Shown: positions 12,754 through 24,659, counted from the first letter of the stretch. The stretch: 64,000 nucleotides of DNA from Morchella semilibera (GCA_009192285.1 WBVU01000012.1:1674001-1738000); one strand, 5' to 3'. Notes: generated by a model from the sequence alone, not told the origin. A program made the numbers and translations.

Positions 12754-13476
12754 ATGCATTTCAAAGCAAATGGTTGGGGGGGGGGGGTGTGACAGAATGA
12801 TATAATGATTATTATAATGGGGAATATATTCTGGAGTTTTTCGGGGGCAGTTCATTTTTTAACAAAAGCGGGCGCATGGGCGAAATAATTATTATTATAT
12901 ATTTTTTATATATATATAAAAAGAGGAGAATTCAACTCTCCCGAGGGGAAGAAAAAATATCTTGTAGCGGGGGGAAGGGGCATCTCAACTTATTATTTTT
13001 ATTATTATACCAATGAGAATATCTTTATTCTTGATGTTGTTTAAGTGCGGCTGGTGAAGTCAGAACAAGTCCCCGGACCGGCGAGAGTCAAGCACAGGCA
13101 TCCGGAGGTGCCGATCTATCCACAAAACCACAATCGATTGGGCCGGCACCTGCAACTCCCCTGCACCACGCCGTCCGTGACCGGGGGTGTGTCCACTGGT
13201 AGGGACAGAAGAGCCAAAGTCCGTTCTTTCCGCCCGATCTGGCGGAGTTACCAAATCCCCTCTTTTTTTTTTCTCCCCCTCCTGTGGGGTACAGGAGTAT
13301 ATAAAGGATTGGGATCGTGGGTGCTCTCCCCCGGATTATTATTATTTTTGTTGTTGTTGCCACTGCCTAGTCGGGTAGCTCCTGCGGTTGCGTCATTGGC
13401 CATTGTCACTGGCGACTTTTTTTTTTTTCCCTCTCTTGTGTTTCTTTCCCGTATACAACACCAGACGAGACGGACG
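12754..13476. other. OPI3-to-ceramidase spacer with promoter
   Basis: This 723-bp spacer holds the OPI3 3' end (AT-rich, with a poly-G run near 12777 and a TATATATA tract near 12900) and then the ceramidase promoter, whose TATA-like box is at 13298. A long open frame at 13045-13638 overlaps promoter, leader and ceramidase exon 1 out of frame and is not a gene. Confidence 0.5.
13298..13305 (+). promoter_or_regulatory. TATA box, ceramidase promoter
   Basis: TATATAAA lies 179 bp upstream of the ceramidase start codon, just after a pyrimidine-rich tract. Position and sequence fit a core promoter element. Transcription start was not determinable. Confidence 0.45.
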
Positions 13477-14583
13477 ATGCAGTGGTCCACCCCCTACCCG
13501 GCCGAGAAGCACCACCAGTGGGGCCCCGAGACGGCAACCCTCAAGTATGCACTCCCCCCCTCTCCCCCCCCTTCTGCAGGGCCATCCAGAAAGCTAACGG
13601 GGGGGAAAAAAGCTGGTGCGAGGAGGACTACTACCTGACGCGGTACTGCGCCGAGATTGTCAACAGCGTGACCAACGCCGTGTTTATCGCGCTTGCGGTC
13701 AAGGGGCTGCGCAACTGCTGGCGCGAGCGCCACGACCCGATATTTGCAATCACGTTCGCGGGGTATCTTTGTGTCGGCGTGGGGAGCTTTCTGTTCCATG
13801 CGACGCTGTGGTGTAGGTTTCCGTGTGCTGGTGGTGGTGGCGGCGGCGCTGACGGGGGTGTGTGTTAGATTCGATGCAGCTGGTGGATGAGTTGAGTATG
13901 ATATACACAACCTGCCTCATGGCATGGGGTACGCTTCCCCCCCCCCCCCCTCTCTAGTCCGAAGACGTCTAACATAGCCTCCACAGCCTCCCTCTCCAAC
14001 AACCAACCGCCGCTGCTAGCAACGCTCTACGGCGCGCTCCTCTCGTCGCTCGCGCTCGGCATAACGCTAATCTACCACTCGCTGGGCGACCCGCGGTTCC
14101 ACCAGAACGCGTACGCGGCGCTGACGGCGGCGCTGCTGTTCCGGTCGTGGTACCTGATGGAGACGCGGCTGCGGCGCACGCGGCCCGCCGACGTCGACAC
14201 CATGTGGTGGATGGTTGGGTGGGGGCTCGCCGTGTTCATGGCCGGCTTTGCGCTCTGGAACGTGGATAATGCGTTTTGCGCGGGGCTCGTTTCGTGGCGG
14301 AGGCGGGTGGGGCTGCCGTGGGGGGTGCTGGCAGAGGGCCATGGCTGGTGGCATCTGCTGACGGGGGTGGGCGCGTATTATTATATTGTCTATGGTGAGT
14401 TTGCTACTGCTGCTGCTGCTGTGGGGGAGAGAGGAGGGCTAACGGTGGTGGGTAGGGATCTGGTTGAGGTGCTGCTTGAATGGTGAGCAGGAGAGGTTTG
14501 AGTTGGTGTGGCCGAGGGTGTGGAATCTGCCGGTGATTCTGAGGAGGCCGGAGGGGGGGGAGGGGGGGAAGAAGAGGGTGTAG
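13477..14583 (+). CDS. alkaline ceramidase (ACER/YPC1/YDC1 family)
   Basis: Alkaline ceramidases hydrolyse ceramides to sphingoid base and fatty acid in ER/Golgi membranes and have seven membrane helices. Exons 13477-13544, 13613-13812, 13869-13928, 13987-14394 and 14456-14583 join in phase to 287 residues, normal for the family. Seen in order: the WGPETATLNWCEEDY start with the conserved W-C-E pattern, AEIVNSVTNAVF, GVGSFLFHATLW (first zinc histidine), YSMQLVDELSMIYT, YHSLGDPRFHQNAY, and EGHGWWHLLTGVGAYYY (HxxxH, the other two zinc histidines), then YGIWLRCCLN and ELVWPRVWNLPVIL. The last exon start was fixed by recovering the IWLR motif. Intron 3 has a long C run. The gene is GC-rich. Confidence 0.93.
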
Positions 14584-15133
14584 CTGTAGAGTAGACTGTT
14601 TTTGGGGGACTGTATATTCCTTAGATGCTGAATGGGATGGTTGGGTATTGCATTCATGTTGGTATCGCATTTGAATAGAAGCTGCATTCGTAGAGGTGTT
14701 CATAGAGGTGGTGTTCATTCATCAGAAGTGTAGTTGTTGCATGTAGTCGTTGTTGTTGTGCCCGATGTCACCCGCTGTCACTCGCCGTCACTCACCTCCC
14801 GCGTGATGTCTCACCTTCCGTACCTGGCAGCCGGCACACGCAAGCAGCAACGCAAGCACGACGCACGCAGGAGACACGAGAGACACACAATTAGAGAGAC
14901 ACACAATCAGAGAGAGAGAGAGAAGACAGACAGACAGAGGACAGACAAAAGACAGACAGAGGACAGACAAAAGACACACCGTCCCACCCCATCCCAGCCC
15001 ACGGGTACAACCAGTCACCACCACCAATCATCACCACCACCAACCGTGACAGCCCCCCCACCCACGACCCTCCCAAGGCCACCACCACCCACCACCATCA
15101 CCACCCACAGTCTATGCCCCCCCCCACACACAA
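14584..15133. other. ceramidase-to-golgin spacer with GACAGA tract
   Basis: This 550-bp spacer is the ceramidase 3' end and the golgin gene leader. It contains a TCAC variant of the 17-nt bipartite motif (14768-14784), a CA/GA-rich stretch, the GACAGA repeat tract, and a CCA/ACC-rich stretch running to the golgin start. No gene seen. Confidence 0.5.
14925..14976 (+). repeat. GACAGACA/GGACAGACAAAA short tandem repeat
   Basis: Units of GACAGACAGAGGACAGACAAAA repeat about twice, preceded by AGAGAG dinucleotides. It sits in the presumed 5' leader of the golgin gene and is complementary to the TCTGTC tract downstream of that gene. Confidence 0.75.
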
Positions 15134-17035
15134 ATGAACTTTCTCCAGAAGGGCCTAGCCGGGCTCGAGTCCCGCCTCGACAAGGTCCTCCTCGACGAGC
15201 AGTCCCAACCACAGCCACAGTCACAGCCCACGACGACGCAGGAGCGCCCGGCGGGGGAGCCGCCCGAGAGGAGGGGGGTACAGGGGGCAGAGGAGGCGGA
15301 TGCGGAGGCGGAGAAGCGGCTGGCCGAGGCGCACGGGAGGATCGCGCTGCTGCTGGAGGAGGGGGAGAGGCTGTCGCGCGGGGAGCTGAAGCTGCGGGGC
15401 GCGATTCGGGAGCTGCGCGCGGAGCGGGCGGAGAGGGGGAGGGAGATGCAGGCGCTGAGGGCCGAGAGGGAGGGGTTGCTGGCCGCGGTCGCGGAGCTGA
15501 ATGGCAGGGTTGAGGAGGGCGCGCGCAGGGCGGAGGAGGCCGAGAGGAGGGTGCAGGCGGGGGCGCTGGAGGCGGAGCGCGCGAGGGGGGCGGAGCTGGC
15601 GGCGGAGGTGCTAAGGGGTAAGGCGGTGGAGGGGCGGCTCAGTGTCGAGGTTGCGGACCTCAAGAGTAAGATCTTGCGCGACGCGGAGAGGGCGCGGAGT
15701 ATGGAGCTGGAGCTGAAGGCGGAGCAGGCGGTACGGCTTCCCCTCCCTTCAATTGTGCTGTGCTGTTGACTGATCGTCTTCCCCTTCAATTGTGCTGTGC
15801 TGTTGACTGACCATTGGCCAGGTCATGGAGCGCAAGATGGAGGCTCTCCGGGCCCGCGCAGAGGAGGTGTCGAGCGGCGCGAGCGGCGACGCCCATGCTA
15901 AGCTGCTGCGGCAGGTCGAGACGCTGCAGACGCAGTATGCAATTGCCAGCGAGAACTGGCAGGGTATCGAGGGGAGCATGCTGGCCCGGATCGCGGGCCT
16001 GGAGAAGGAGCGCGACGAGCTGACCAAGAAGGAGGCGGACATCCGGCGGAAGGCGCGGGATCTGGTGAGTTCTTCTTTTTCTTCTTTCCTGTTGTGCGGG
16101 TCTGATGGACGGCGCAGAGCATCAAGTCCAAAAACCTCGATATGGACCTCGAGACGGCCAACTCGCGCATCAAGGACCTCGAGTCGGACCTCGCCATCGC
16201 GCAGCAGACCACATCCACGCTGCAGACCCGCCTCAACACGGCCGAAGGCGAGCTCTCGACCCTGCGCAGCAACCTTGAGCACGAGCGCGCCGCCTGGCAG
16301 CGCGACCTCGACACCAAGCTGCACGAGGAGCGGCAGAAATGGGTCAACCTCCCCACCGCCGACTCCCGCCCCTCCTCACCCCTCAACCTCCACACGCTCT
16401 CCACCTCCACGCCCCCGCTCCGAAAGTCCTCAGGCCCCCTCTCAACAACCGAATCCTACTTCCTCGGCTCCACGCGCAAGCCCAGCCGCTCCCCCAGCGC
16501 CGACCCCGCAACCGACCACCCCCCCCGCCGCGGCTTCACCACCCCGCCAACCAGCTTCAGCACCCCGCCGCCGCCGCCGCCGCCGCGCCCCGCCCCGCTC
16601 CTGCCCCCGCCCCCCGAGGAGGACGACACAGACTACTTCGACAACATCCCGTTCTCGCCGCTGCACCGCGGCGACATGGTCTCCGTGTCGACGGTCGCCG
16701 CCGGCCCCTCCGTGCAGCTCGTGGAACGCATGTCGGCGACCGTGCGCCGGCTAGAGAGCGAGATGGCCGGCGCGCGCGACGAGGCCGCCGCCATCACGGC
16801 GCAGCGCGACGAGGCCCGCCGCGAGATCGTCGAGCTGGTGCGGGAGGTTGAGGATGGCCGGGGACGCGCGGAGCGCCTGAAGGTGCTCGAGGCGGAGGTG
16901 GCGGAGCTGCGCAGGAGGGAGGAGGCGATGCTGCAGTTGCTCGGAGAGAAGAGTGAGTTGGTTGAGGAGCTTGAGGCTGATGTGCAGGACTTGAAGGGTA
17001 TGTATAGGGATCTGGTGAGCGGGTATGGGAAGTAG
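15134..17035 (+). CDS. TMF/Sgm1-type coiled-coil golgin
   Basis: TMF1 (ARA160) and yeast Sgm1 are coiled-coil proteins of the Golgi that bind Rab6/Ypt6. Exons 15134-15730, 15822-16064 and 16118-17035 join in phase to 585 residues. The protein starts MNFLQKGLAGLESRLDKVL, is heptad-rich and Ala/Glu/Arg-rich to about residue 370, then has a Pro/Ser-rich linker (about 375-460). It ends in a second coiled coil containing LQLLGEKSELVEELEADVQD followed by LKGMYRDLV, the conserved C-terminal signature of the TMF TATA-binding-type domain (Pfam TMF_TATA_bd). It is shorter than vertebrate TMF1 but near Sgm1 size. GC content and third-position G/C are far above the neighbouring OPI3. Intron 1 carries a 37-bp tandem duplication. 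Golgi role is inferred from family. Confidence 0.83.
15748..15810 (+). repeat. tandem duplication inside golgin intron 1
   Basis: A 26-nt core beginning TTCAATTGTGCTGTGC and ending GTTGACTGA occurs at 15748-15773 and again at 15785-15810, a 37-bp period. The duplicate supplies a second branch-site-like TTGACTGA close to the true acceptor at 15821. Confidence 0.85.
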
Positions 17036-17236
17036 GTGGGGGCTGTTTTTTAGGGCGTTTTTGTTTTGGAGGGGGGGGGATATAGATGTTGTGGGCGTGT
17101 GTGTGTGTGTGTTTTTTTTGTCTTTATATAGTTTTATATTATTACTTATTTCTACATCTTGTCCGTCTTGTCCGTCTTGTCTCTGTCTCGCCGGTGCTGT
17201 GAAGGAAACAATAAAAATACATAGCTATCTTACACG

Positions 17237-17285
17237 ATATCTGTCTGTCGTCTGTCGTCTGTCGTCTGTCGTCTGTCTGTCGTCG
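17237..17285 (+). repeat. TCTGTCG short tandem repeat
   Basis: CTGTCTGTCGTCTGTCGTC repeats several times, with further TTGTCCGTC units at about 17157-17185. It lies about 200 bp past the golgin stop codon and is complementary to the GACAGA tract in that gene's leader. Confidence 0.75.
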
Positions 17286-17322
17286 CGAGTGATGCGCGTG
17301 GGTGGCACCGGGGGGGTCACGG

Positions 17323-17339
17323 TCATGGGGCGTCACTCG
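17323..17339 (+). promoter_or_regulatory. bipartite 17-nt motif TCAT-N6-TCACTCG, copy 1
   Basis: TCATGGGGCGTCACTCG. A partial inverted partner, CGAGTGATGC, starts at 17286, so 17286-17339 can form a hairpin with 10-bp outer arms (one mismatch). Function unknown. Confidence 0.45.
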
Positions 17340-17828
17340 GTCTTGGCGGCGGGCGACTACTACATGTACGTCTTAGCTTTCAAACCGCGCCTCGAGCGTG
17401 GCATGGCAGCCTGTTGGGTGGCTCTGCGTGGAATTAAGGTTCTGGAGGCGGTAGGTGGTAGGCGGTTGCTGTGGTGTGTGTGGGGTGTGTGGTGCGGTGG
17501 AGGTGGGATCAGACGGTGGTCGAACGGGGCCCGGCTGCGCGCGACGGACACCCGGGGGTCTGCGGGGCGTAGAGGCCGGACGTGTTTGGCCGCTGGCTGG
17601 GTGGCTGGCTGGCTGGCTGCGTGTGTCCGGATGGCGGTGTGGGGAAGTGGGTGGAGCTACAGGCTGGCCTGTACATGCATGTACCCCCAACCCCCGCCGC
17701 AGCATGCTATCCAAGCTTACAATAGTTGACCCTCGACTACCCTACAGCCCTCTACAAGCCGGCCGCATCAACGCCCAGCCCAGCCGGCTGAGAACCGGCA
17801 CCGAGCGGGTGGTGGGTGGGTGGGTGGG

Positions 17829-17845
17829 TCATGGGGTGTCACTCG
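17829..17845 (+). promoter_or_regulatory. bipartite 17-nt motif TCAT-N6-TCACTCG, copy 2
   Basis: TCATGGGGTGTCACTCG, identical over 17 nt to the copy at 36528 and one base different from the copy at 17323. Function unknown. Confidence 0.45.
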
Positions 17846-17925
17846 CGCTCCGGTACTATGTACATACATACATGTGGCAATCCCGCTCCCGGGCAGGTGC
17901 GACTGGTGGTGGCTCTTGGCCTTTT

Positions 17926-18022
17926 GGTGGGCCTTTTGGTGCTTTTGGCGGGCCTTTTGGCGGTCTTTTGGCTGGTTGGTTGGCTGGTTGGTTGGCGGGC
18001 CTTTTGGCTGGTTGGTTGGCTA
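17926..18022 (+). repeat. interleaved GGCCTTTTGG / GGTTGGCTGGTT repeat array
   Basis: Two short units alternate: GGGCCTTTTGGN (about five copies) and TTGGTTGGCTGG (about three). It gives long apparent frames of WLVGWLVG type that are repeat artefacts. No gene. Confidence 0.7.
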
Positions 18023-19030
18023 TTGTGTATATATTGTGTATGGCCGCGCTGCAGACCTGGATATGGTGGTAGTCGGGGCCGGAGAATCGTGGGTTGTTGT
18101 CCCCCATATATATAGCTCCTCCGTGGCCGCCGAGCTACTTGGGCTCGCTGGCTCTATCGGTTTGGCTAGACTATGTACGTACATGTACTAGGGCGCGGCG
18201 TGACGGTATGGTTTATTGGGGTATATCTACATATCAGCACGATCGACCTCCTTCCACCTATCCCTGTGGTGGTGCTGCTGCAGTATGTTGGATGCCCTGT
18301 ATGTATGTAACTATATACATGTGTATAGATATAAGGGTCCATGATCCTGCGGGGGGGGGGGGTCGACCGGTTTGGTTTTGGGTGGAGGGGCTGTTTTTTA
18401 GATTGATGGCCAAGATACACTTTTTGTTTTTTTGTTTGGCCTGTTGTGATGAGAAGTAGAGACGGATACCGCGCGCGGTTTCGGGGGTTGTTTGTACAAT
18501 TGAAGGGCCCGCTGTATAGCTAGCTCTCGCCAAGGCGGCCCTGGATTGTTATGTAGCCTTTGTTTTTGGGTGCTTGTGCTTACTTACTATACATGTACTT
18601 CAAGACCATATATACAAAGATACTCTTTATATATATACATGTAGTAAAGAATAGAACACCCGCGCGCGTTCCTGAGCATTCCCTGCTGTATGCCATACAA
18701 ATTGCAAACTCAGAATCAGTCTCGCAATTGCGCGGAATCTCGGTGCTAGCCTTTGTCTCTACTATATTCCTAGCACTGCATACATAGTCTTGAGGGATCT
18801 AACTGTAGTAACGTACATGTAGCTTTTTTACTGGGGCACAATTAACCAAGCCCTGGCCTGACCGATATATATATATAACAAACCCTAAGTTCGAAAGGCC
18901 CCCGATCTACGGCGCAACCCGGCTTCCCAAGGGTTGGTGGATGTGGCGGATTTTATATGTGTGTAAAATGAATCTCTTATTAGCTCAATAACACTTTTAT
19001 TCCAGCTGCCCCGGTGATATGCCGCCGGCT

Positions 19031-19080
19031 GGAGTCGAACTTGGGTTCTTCTGGTAAACTATGACATAATACCCACGCCA
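19031..19080 (-). mobile_element. decayed tRNA-like (SINE-type) fragment
   Basis: Read on the minus strand, a B-box-like AGTTCGACTCC (consensus GGTTCRANNCC, one mismatch) follows an A-box-like TGGCGTGGGTA (two mismatches) about 39 nt upstream. The spacer resembles the element at 38.1 kb. No cloverleaf forms, so this is a relic, not a tRNA gene. Confidence 0.3.
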
Positions 19081-20161
19081 AGTTACAAATTTATACATAC
19101 CTGAGTAATGTGTATACCAAGTGACACCTTGATGGATTCCTCAGGCCGGGGTGCATCACTGGCGTCATCTACGACCATGCACCCCGAGGCAATGCCACTT
19201 AACCCACCCCCAACCGTAGAGTCCTGCGGTACTCATTCCTAGACATCGCATCGCAGCTTACCTATAGGGCTAGCTCAGGATTAAAGCTATTGGATGAGTT
19301 GATGAAGCAATTGCAAGCGGTGCGTCAGGACAGTGCCAAAAGAGGGGTGGGGTCACTGCGGTGTTCCAATGCGGTATTGGTACAGTGCTCTGCTCCCCCC
19401 GGTGCCGGTTTGAGTTGCTGTAGTGGTTTCACCCCGTTTTTTCATAAGGGCGGCTGCTAAGGTTAGGCCTCGGGGGGTGCGTGGGTTGCATAGCGTTTTT
19501 GGAAAGCAGCAAAGACTAAGTTTCTGTATAGTATGCGGTAGCGGTTGGGTTCAGAAGCGCTATGAAGTTGGGAGTGAGGTACATCGTGATCGTAAATCCA
19601 AATCCCGCATAATGCACCAATAAAAAGGATAATGGGAAGACTTAATTTGCATCATATTCAGCCCTGCCAGTGTTCTACTACCTAACCCATGCATGCCGTG
19701 TTTCACCAGGAAAGCAATCATCACGGGTAAGCAATCAACCATGACAGCAGGACTTTAAAAATTTCAGATTTTGAGGCTGGAGCGAGTCAGGTGCCCGGAA
19801 ACACCCTTTAGATGTCTTTTGACAATTTCAGACGACATTTGCTAAGGCTGAGTGGTGAAGGATGGTTGTCTAATACATAATCTCTTCTCCTTTTGGGTCT
19901 TTGAAAGTACTCCTACCACACTACCCCAAGTAAATAACGCCCAAAAACAACAAAAAAGCAACCGGGTCCCGTTGATCGAGGATGGTAGGACTAAATTTCA
20001 GTCTGATACGAAGCCAAATATGTTGGAAGTGCTTCCCTTGACGATCGCTTTCCCGGTGGAATGCGACATCCGTTTTCTATGTTGTTCGAAGATAAACCAC
20101 CAATAGATGTGTCTAGACGAAATTCACCAGCAAGATCATCGGTAAAGTCATCTCTTCACAT

Positions 20162-20214
20162 GTAAATGCATCACACAGCAGGTAAATGCATCACACAGCA
20201 GGTAATGCATCGCA
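20162..20214 (+). repeat. 20-bp tandem repeat, about 2.5 copies
   Basis: GTAAATGCATCACACAGCAG occurs twice in perfect tandem at 20162-20201 and is followed by a partial diverged copy. Nothing else is associated with it. Confidence 0.85.
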
Positions 20215-23185
20215 TCATTGCATCCGCGCGTTCTGGTGGTATGGGTATGTTCCAAATGCTGCATCCCCGCCGTTATAGACAACCCTCCCTTGATCTGCTC
20301 GCCGCGCATACCCAGGCTATAAACTACTCGGGCACATATAACAGGCTCAGGTGGTGTAGTCGGCCATCAATCACCAGAGACAGCGTGCTGAAGCTGAAGA
20401 ATCGCAGAGAGTCACGGATTCAAGCTTCACTCGGAGCACACTTTTCTTTTTATGTTGAGAGAAAACGACCTGTCAATCTTTGCTCACTGTCATCGCCTTA
20501 AAAACCCATGGATAGTCTTAGTCTCATGTCTATAAGTGTAGTTCAGCACGCAGTCGGGATCGTTATCTTCATGACTCCACCCACACACCCAATGCGGCCT
20601 ATAATTCCGTATGACTAGATGCCACAAGTGCGTCTTTATATTACAATCATTTTTCACATGGCAAATCCCTTGAGATTTTTCTTATACGCGCTTAAAGTAG
20701 ATGCGTTTCCTACCCACGAGAAGTTGCCAAGACATCAGTGATATGCGAGTGATGCTCTGTGATTGTAACCAACTCGGGCAATGATACCTATATCCTACCC
20801 GCAGCTATAATTTGATAAGGATATAAAGCAGGCAGGGTAGAATGGCCCGTGGAAGTCTAATCAAAACACATGAAACTCGATACAGGGAATTATGACCACC
20901 GATATCCTAGTGATGATCGATTGATCGAACTAGCAGTCACCAAGAAGCGCGCGCAGCCAATGGACGCCCGTTATCTAGTCAGTTTGTAAAGCCCTTTTCA
21001 GACTGACTTTTTCTTTTCGTGTGTAGCGGGGGAGAGAGAGGGTCCTGAGGGATTTTCCGGCCCGTCAAGTTACTCCTCATTAAGCTGCGCATGCTGCATA
21101 GCTTTTACCCTACACATTGCCCCATTCCCAGGAAACTATTGGTCTCTTTAACATTAAAGAGGATATCCAAAAAAGTAAATTCTGCGGGGGAGTTGCTCAG
21201 GTGACAATATTTCGACGACGCAGCTTTACTGTATGGTCAGCACTCGATGTTGATCGGCGTACGTGGGTATACATTTTTGTGTTTGCCTTATTAATTACGG
21301 TCCTAACCAGCTGGCCAACGGAGAAGCCTTCTGATCACATATCTGAAACGAAGGCCGCACAGGTGGTGGGACGAGGAGAATTTATTGAACAGGATGCCAT
21401 TGGCACTCAGTACGGGCTTGGCGGGCTCCCACCGCTCGCCGACATGATCGGTAGAATATCCTACTGGACGAATGTCCGGTCGATTTTTTAGTAAATGATG
21501 CAGAGCACTCTGTGTCTTACACAACATCGTCAGCAATCAGAGATACCATTTATATCCCCCTTAGCCCTTACCATGGACGGTTGTATCGATAAGCCACCCG
21601 TAGCAATATCTACAGGTACATGTCAATGCGTTCCCCACACGTTCATACACCCACAACACTAGTCTAGATGAGCCATACTTAATGCATTTATCATGTATAA
21701 TACTTTTTCTAGACATACTCATGTACTGAACACATGCACAGCACTTTTTTCAGTATTTCGAGTCGATGTGAAGAGGCTCTATTGATGTACATACATTCTG
21801 CCAAGAAAAACCCCAAATCGGTGAATCCGAATTGGGTAAGAGCTTCCGATATATCCTCAAAGTCTCGCTTACTATATGACGATGGGAGCCATGCATGTTT
21901 AAACCACATGCGATAGCCACAGGTGTACTTTATGTTCTCGTATTCTCCTCACATTTATAATTTATGGAAGCAATTGCTATTGCATACCATACAATACAAT
22001 AACATAGTGCGCCAAGCCCGCGATTTGGCGTGTATGCAATAGCAGTCCATTTCGCAAACGTCAATATGGGAAGGCACACGTACAACCCATCTTTGGTACA
22101 GAGGCTCCCCTGCATAACGTCAAAATAGATCTTAAGATCTAGGTACATGCAAGTATGCCCCTAAACCTTCAATGGGATGAAAACATCATAGTTCTGGACT
22201 CATTGCGCACCTGGAATTTAGGATTCGAGGATATAGAGAGACAGTAAAGCAGTCAGCCGGAGATTAAACCCATCGTTAAATGCGGTTCATCAGGTGCATT
22301 TACATTACGTATTGAGTTCACAGTCATTTTATTATTAAAACATTGACTCTGTCACTCTAAACCCTCCAGGTAATATTCCCGGCAAGAGGGGGCAAAAAGA
22401 AATCTCATGCAATTGCTAAAGGCTCAATTATAGAATGGTGGTTTTCAAGATTATACTTCCTCTTTAGAGTAATACCCCCCTTCGGTGAGGTATGAGAATG
22501 TCGCGGGGCACTCCTCCATAAAACTATTCCATACTTCATCAACGAATAAGGCATCTAGGATACTTTGAAGGGGAGTTGAACTCGCGGCGCACAGATAACG
22601 TCCGTCTTTAAATATGCTGTTAGTAATCCAGAATTCTGAGCCCATTGCTTTCCCCTGAAGTTTGAGGCGTTATCTGCATGAATGTGGTCGGTGCCCCCAC
22701 AAAAATCTCGTTAAAGGTGCTGTCCATGATGTTTTGTGGCTTTACAATCGTTAATGATGCAGCCCAATCAAGGTATCTACCTCAAACAATGTCCTGATCT
22801 TGCCGTTTCAAATGGCTTATGGCTGCTGTCCGAGTTCAAAAAGAGGCTTTACGCCGCCATATGCGAGTAACTCTGATTGGCAGCGTCCACTTATGGAAAG
22901 CAGTTATCAACAGGCCACGAGCTGCGAGCGGTCGATGTGTTAGTTTCGGTATGTGTCAGGAAAACATCTAATAACCGATAGGAGTTGACATGAGGCAGGC
23001 CCTAGGATATCGGGCGACTCTTGGTGATAATCGATTGGATCATGGCTGGAGCAGACGAAATGCGAGGAAGATTGTTGGATATATGTTTTGATAAGTATTC
23101 ATGCCGGACCACCAACCGATGCGTCATTTTTGGGGGGAAGTATTTCGAGAGAAGAGAAACAAAAGGCGGATTTAATCTGGTTCTG

Positions 23186-23212
23186 AAAAAAAAAAAAAAA
23201 AAAAAAAAAAAA
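23186..23212 (+). repeat. 27-nt poly-A tract
   Basis: An uninterrupted run of 27 A. It could be the tail of a retroposed copy or a simple homopolymer; no coding remnant or clear target-site duplication was recognised in the preceding 300 bp. Confidence 0.8.
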
Positions 23213-24620
23213 GGGTCGAGAAATCGTGCTACTTAGACAAAGTCTCAGAGACGCTACCTGGGGTATGCCTGAAAACGAACTTGATAAAAGGCCAGTGCTT
23301 GCTGCACGAAAAGAGGGGGAGAATACACGTGGTATGTAGGACGACCTTCACTCTCCATCCTACTTTTCTGGACCTGCCCTGACCGTTCCTCCTTTCTGGT
23401 TTCTGTGTGCTGCTAGCTTATTGTCGATCAGACCGAATTACAAAGTCGCAATCCCGATGTTTGTACCACTCCATATGCACCCTTAGCTGTCTTGAAAACG
23501 ACTTGCAGGAAGGCGGTAAGCAGAGCACGATAGACCGCACACCGAGCGAACAGCTGTGAAGACCTGACCAACAAACGTATTAACATTCACGATTCACGGA
23601 TCCCAGGCACAACAACAAGTCAAAATAAGAAAAAAAAAATAATAAAAAAAGAAGAGCAACCTGCACTGATCGAGATGGTCCACGCTCGAAACTCTACTTT
23701 TGGCATATACCCCACCGGTGTGAAAAGGTCTAGATCCCTCCCACCCCCCTCCTCCGTATCTAAGACAGGGTCCGGCTATTAAACACGGACGGTTCAGGCC
23801 CAGGCTCCTCGTCTTCCTCTACGTTGGTGATACATGCATGCCAATCTCAGGTGCTAGCGTCATTTTATCCCGTAAGCGAGACACCCGTTATCCTGTTATC
23901 CTGTTATCCTGCTTGCAGATGGAACATGATGTGCTACAAACAGGTAGGTTGAGAGGAGGGGTGAAGAAAGAATATCTAGGGCTGAAATTCCTTGAGAACT
24001 TTCCACCGCTGTGAGCGAGAGTTGTCCGAGTGACATACTGTGATGCCATAGCAACTGCGCTATCATAAGTTAGCTATTAACTAATAACCCGTGGAACAAT
24101 AGCAAGTACCGAAGATCGGTGATCCGGATTTGATCGGGCAGTCTATATCCAGAACGGTTCGGTAATGAGTAGGTTGAGTCCAGAAGGAGAGACGAGATTG
24201 GTACGTACGTACTGCAATAGTTGCGGAATTATGTAAGTATCGATTACGGTTGGTAAGGATACCCAGCACCCGCAGCGCGCGATGCAGCTGTACCTGGCGG
24301 CGTTCTGTCTATTGCGGTACGGTAACATCCAACCAACAAACTTATTGATGCTTCATGTAGGTACGTACGTCTTCGCGTACCCACCAGCCTGTACTTCATG
24401 TGCAGTTCCTCGAGCACGACATGCAGCTTCAGGAATGTTTATCTGTTACTATACTAGATAAGACAATTGTTATAATAACCTACAACCACCCAGCGCCAGC
24501 TACCACTAACCCCCCCCCTTAAAAAAAAAAAGAGGATTGGCGGAAAGACTAAAACTTAAAATACGAAAATAGCGACTCCAGTAGTAGAGGTAGTAAATAT
24601 AGAGAGATATAGCTAAACAT

Positions 24621-24626
24621 AAGAGA

Positions 24627-24658
<32 letters not shown>

Positions 24659-24659
24659 T
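24621..24659 (+). repeat. GA microsatellite
   Basis: Two AG/GA blocks separated by one TA step. It lies about 360 bp beyond the stop codon of the leftward homeobox gene. Confidence 0.8.

Noticed and set aside
13045-13638. 197-codon frame on the plus strand
   Set aside because: It overlaps the ceramidase promoter, leader and first exon in a different frame and includes a long poly-T tract; it is a shadow.
14734-15513. 259-codon frame rich in Arg/Thr/Pro then Gly/Ala
   Set aside because: Made of simple repeats and the out-of-frame start of the golgin gene.
17455-18191. Several Gly/Trp/Leu-rich frames
   Set aside because: Products of the GGTTGGCTGG and GGCCTTTTGG repeat array.
21117-21491. 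124-codon frame with one hydrophobic segment
   Set aside because: The start is not supported, no domain is recognisable, and no partner exons exist.
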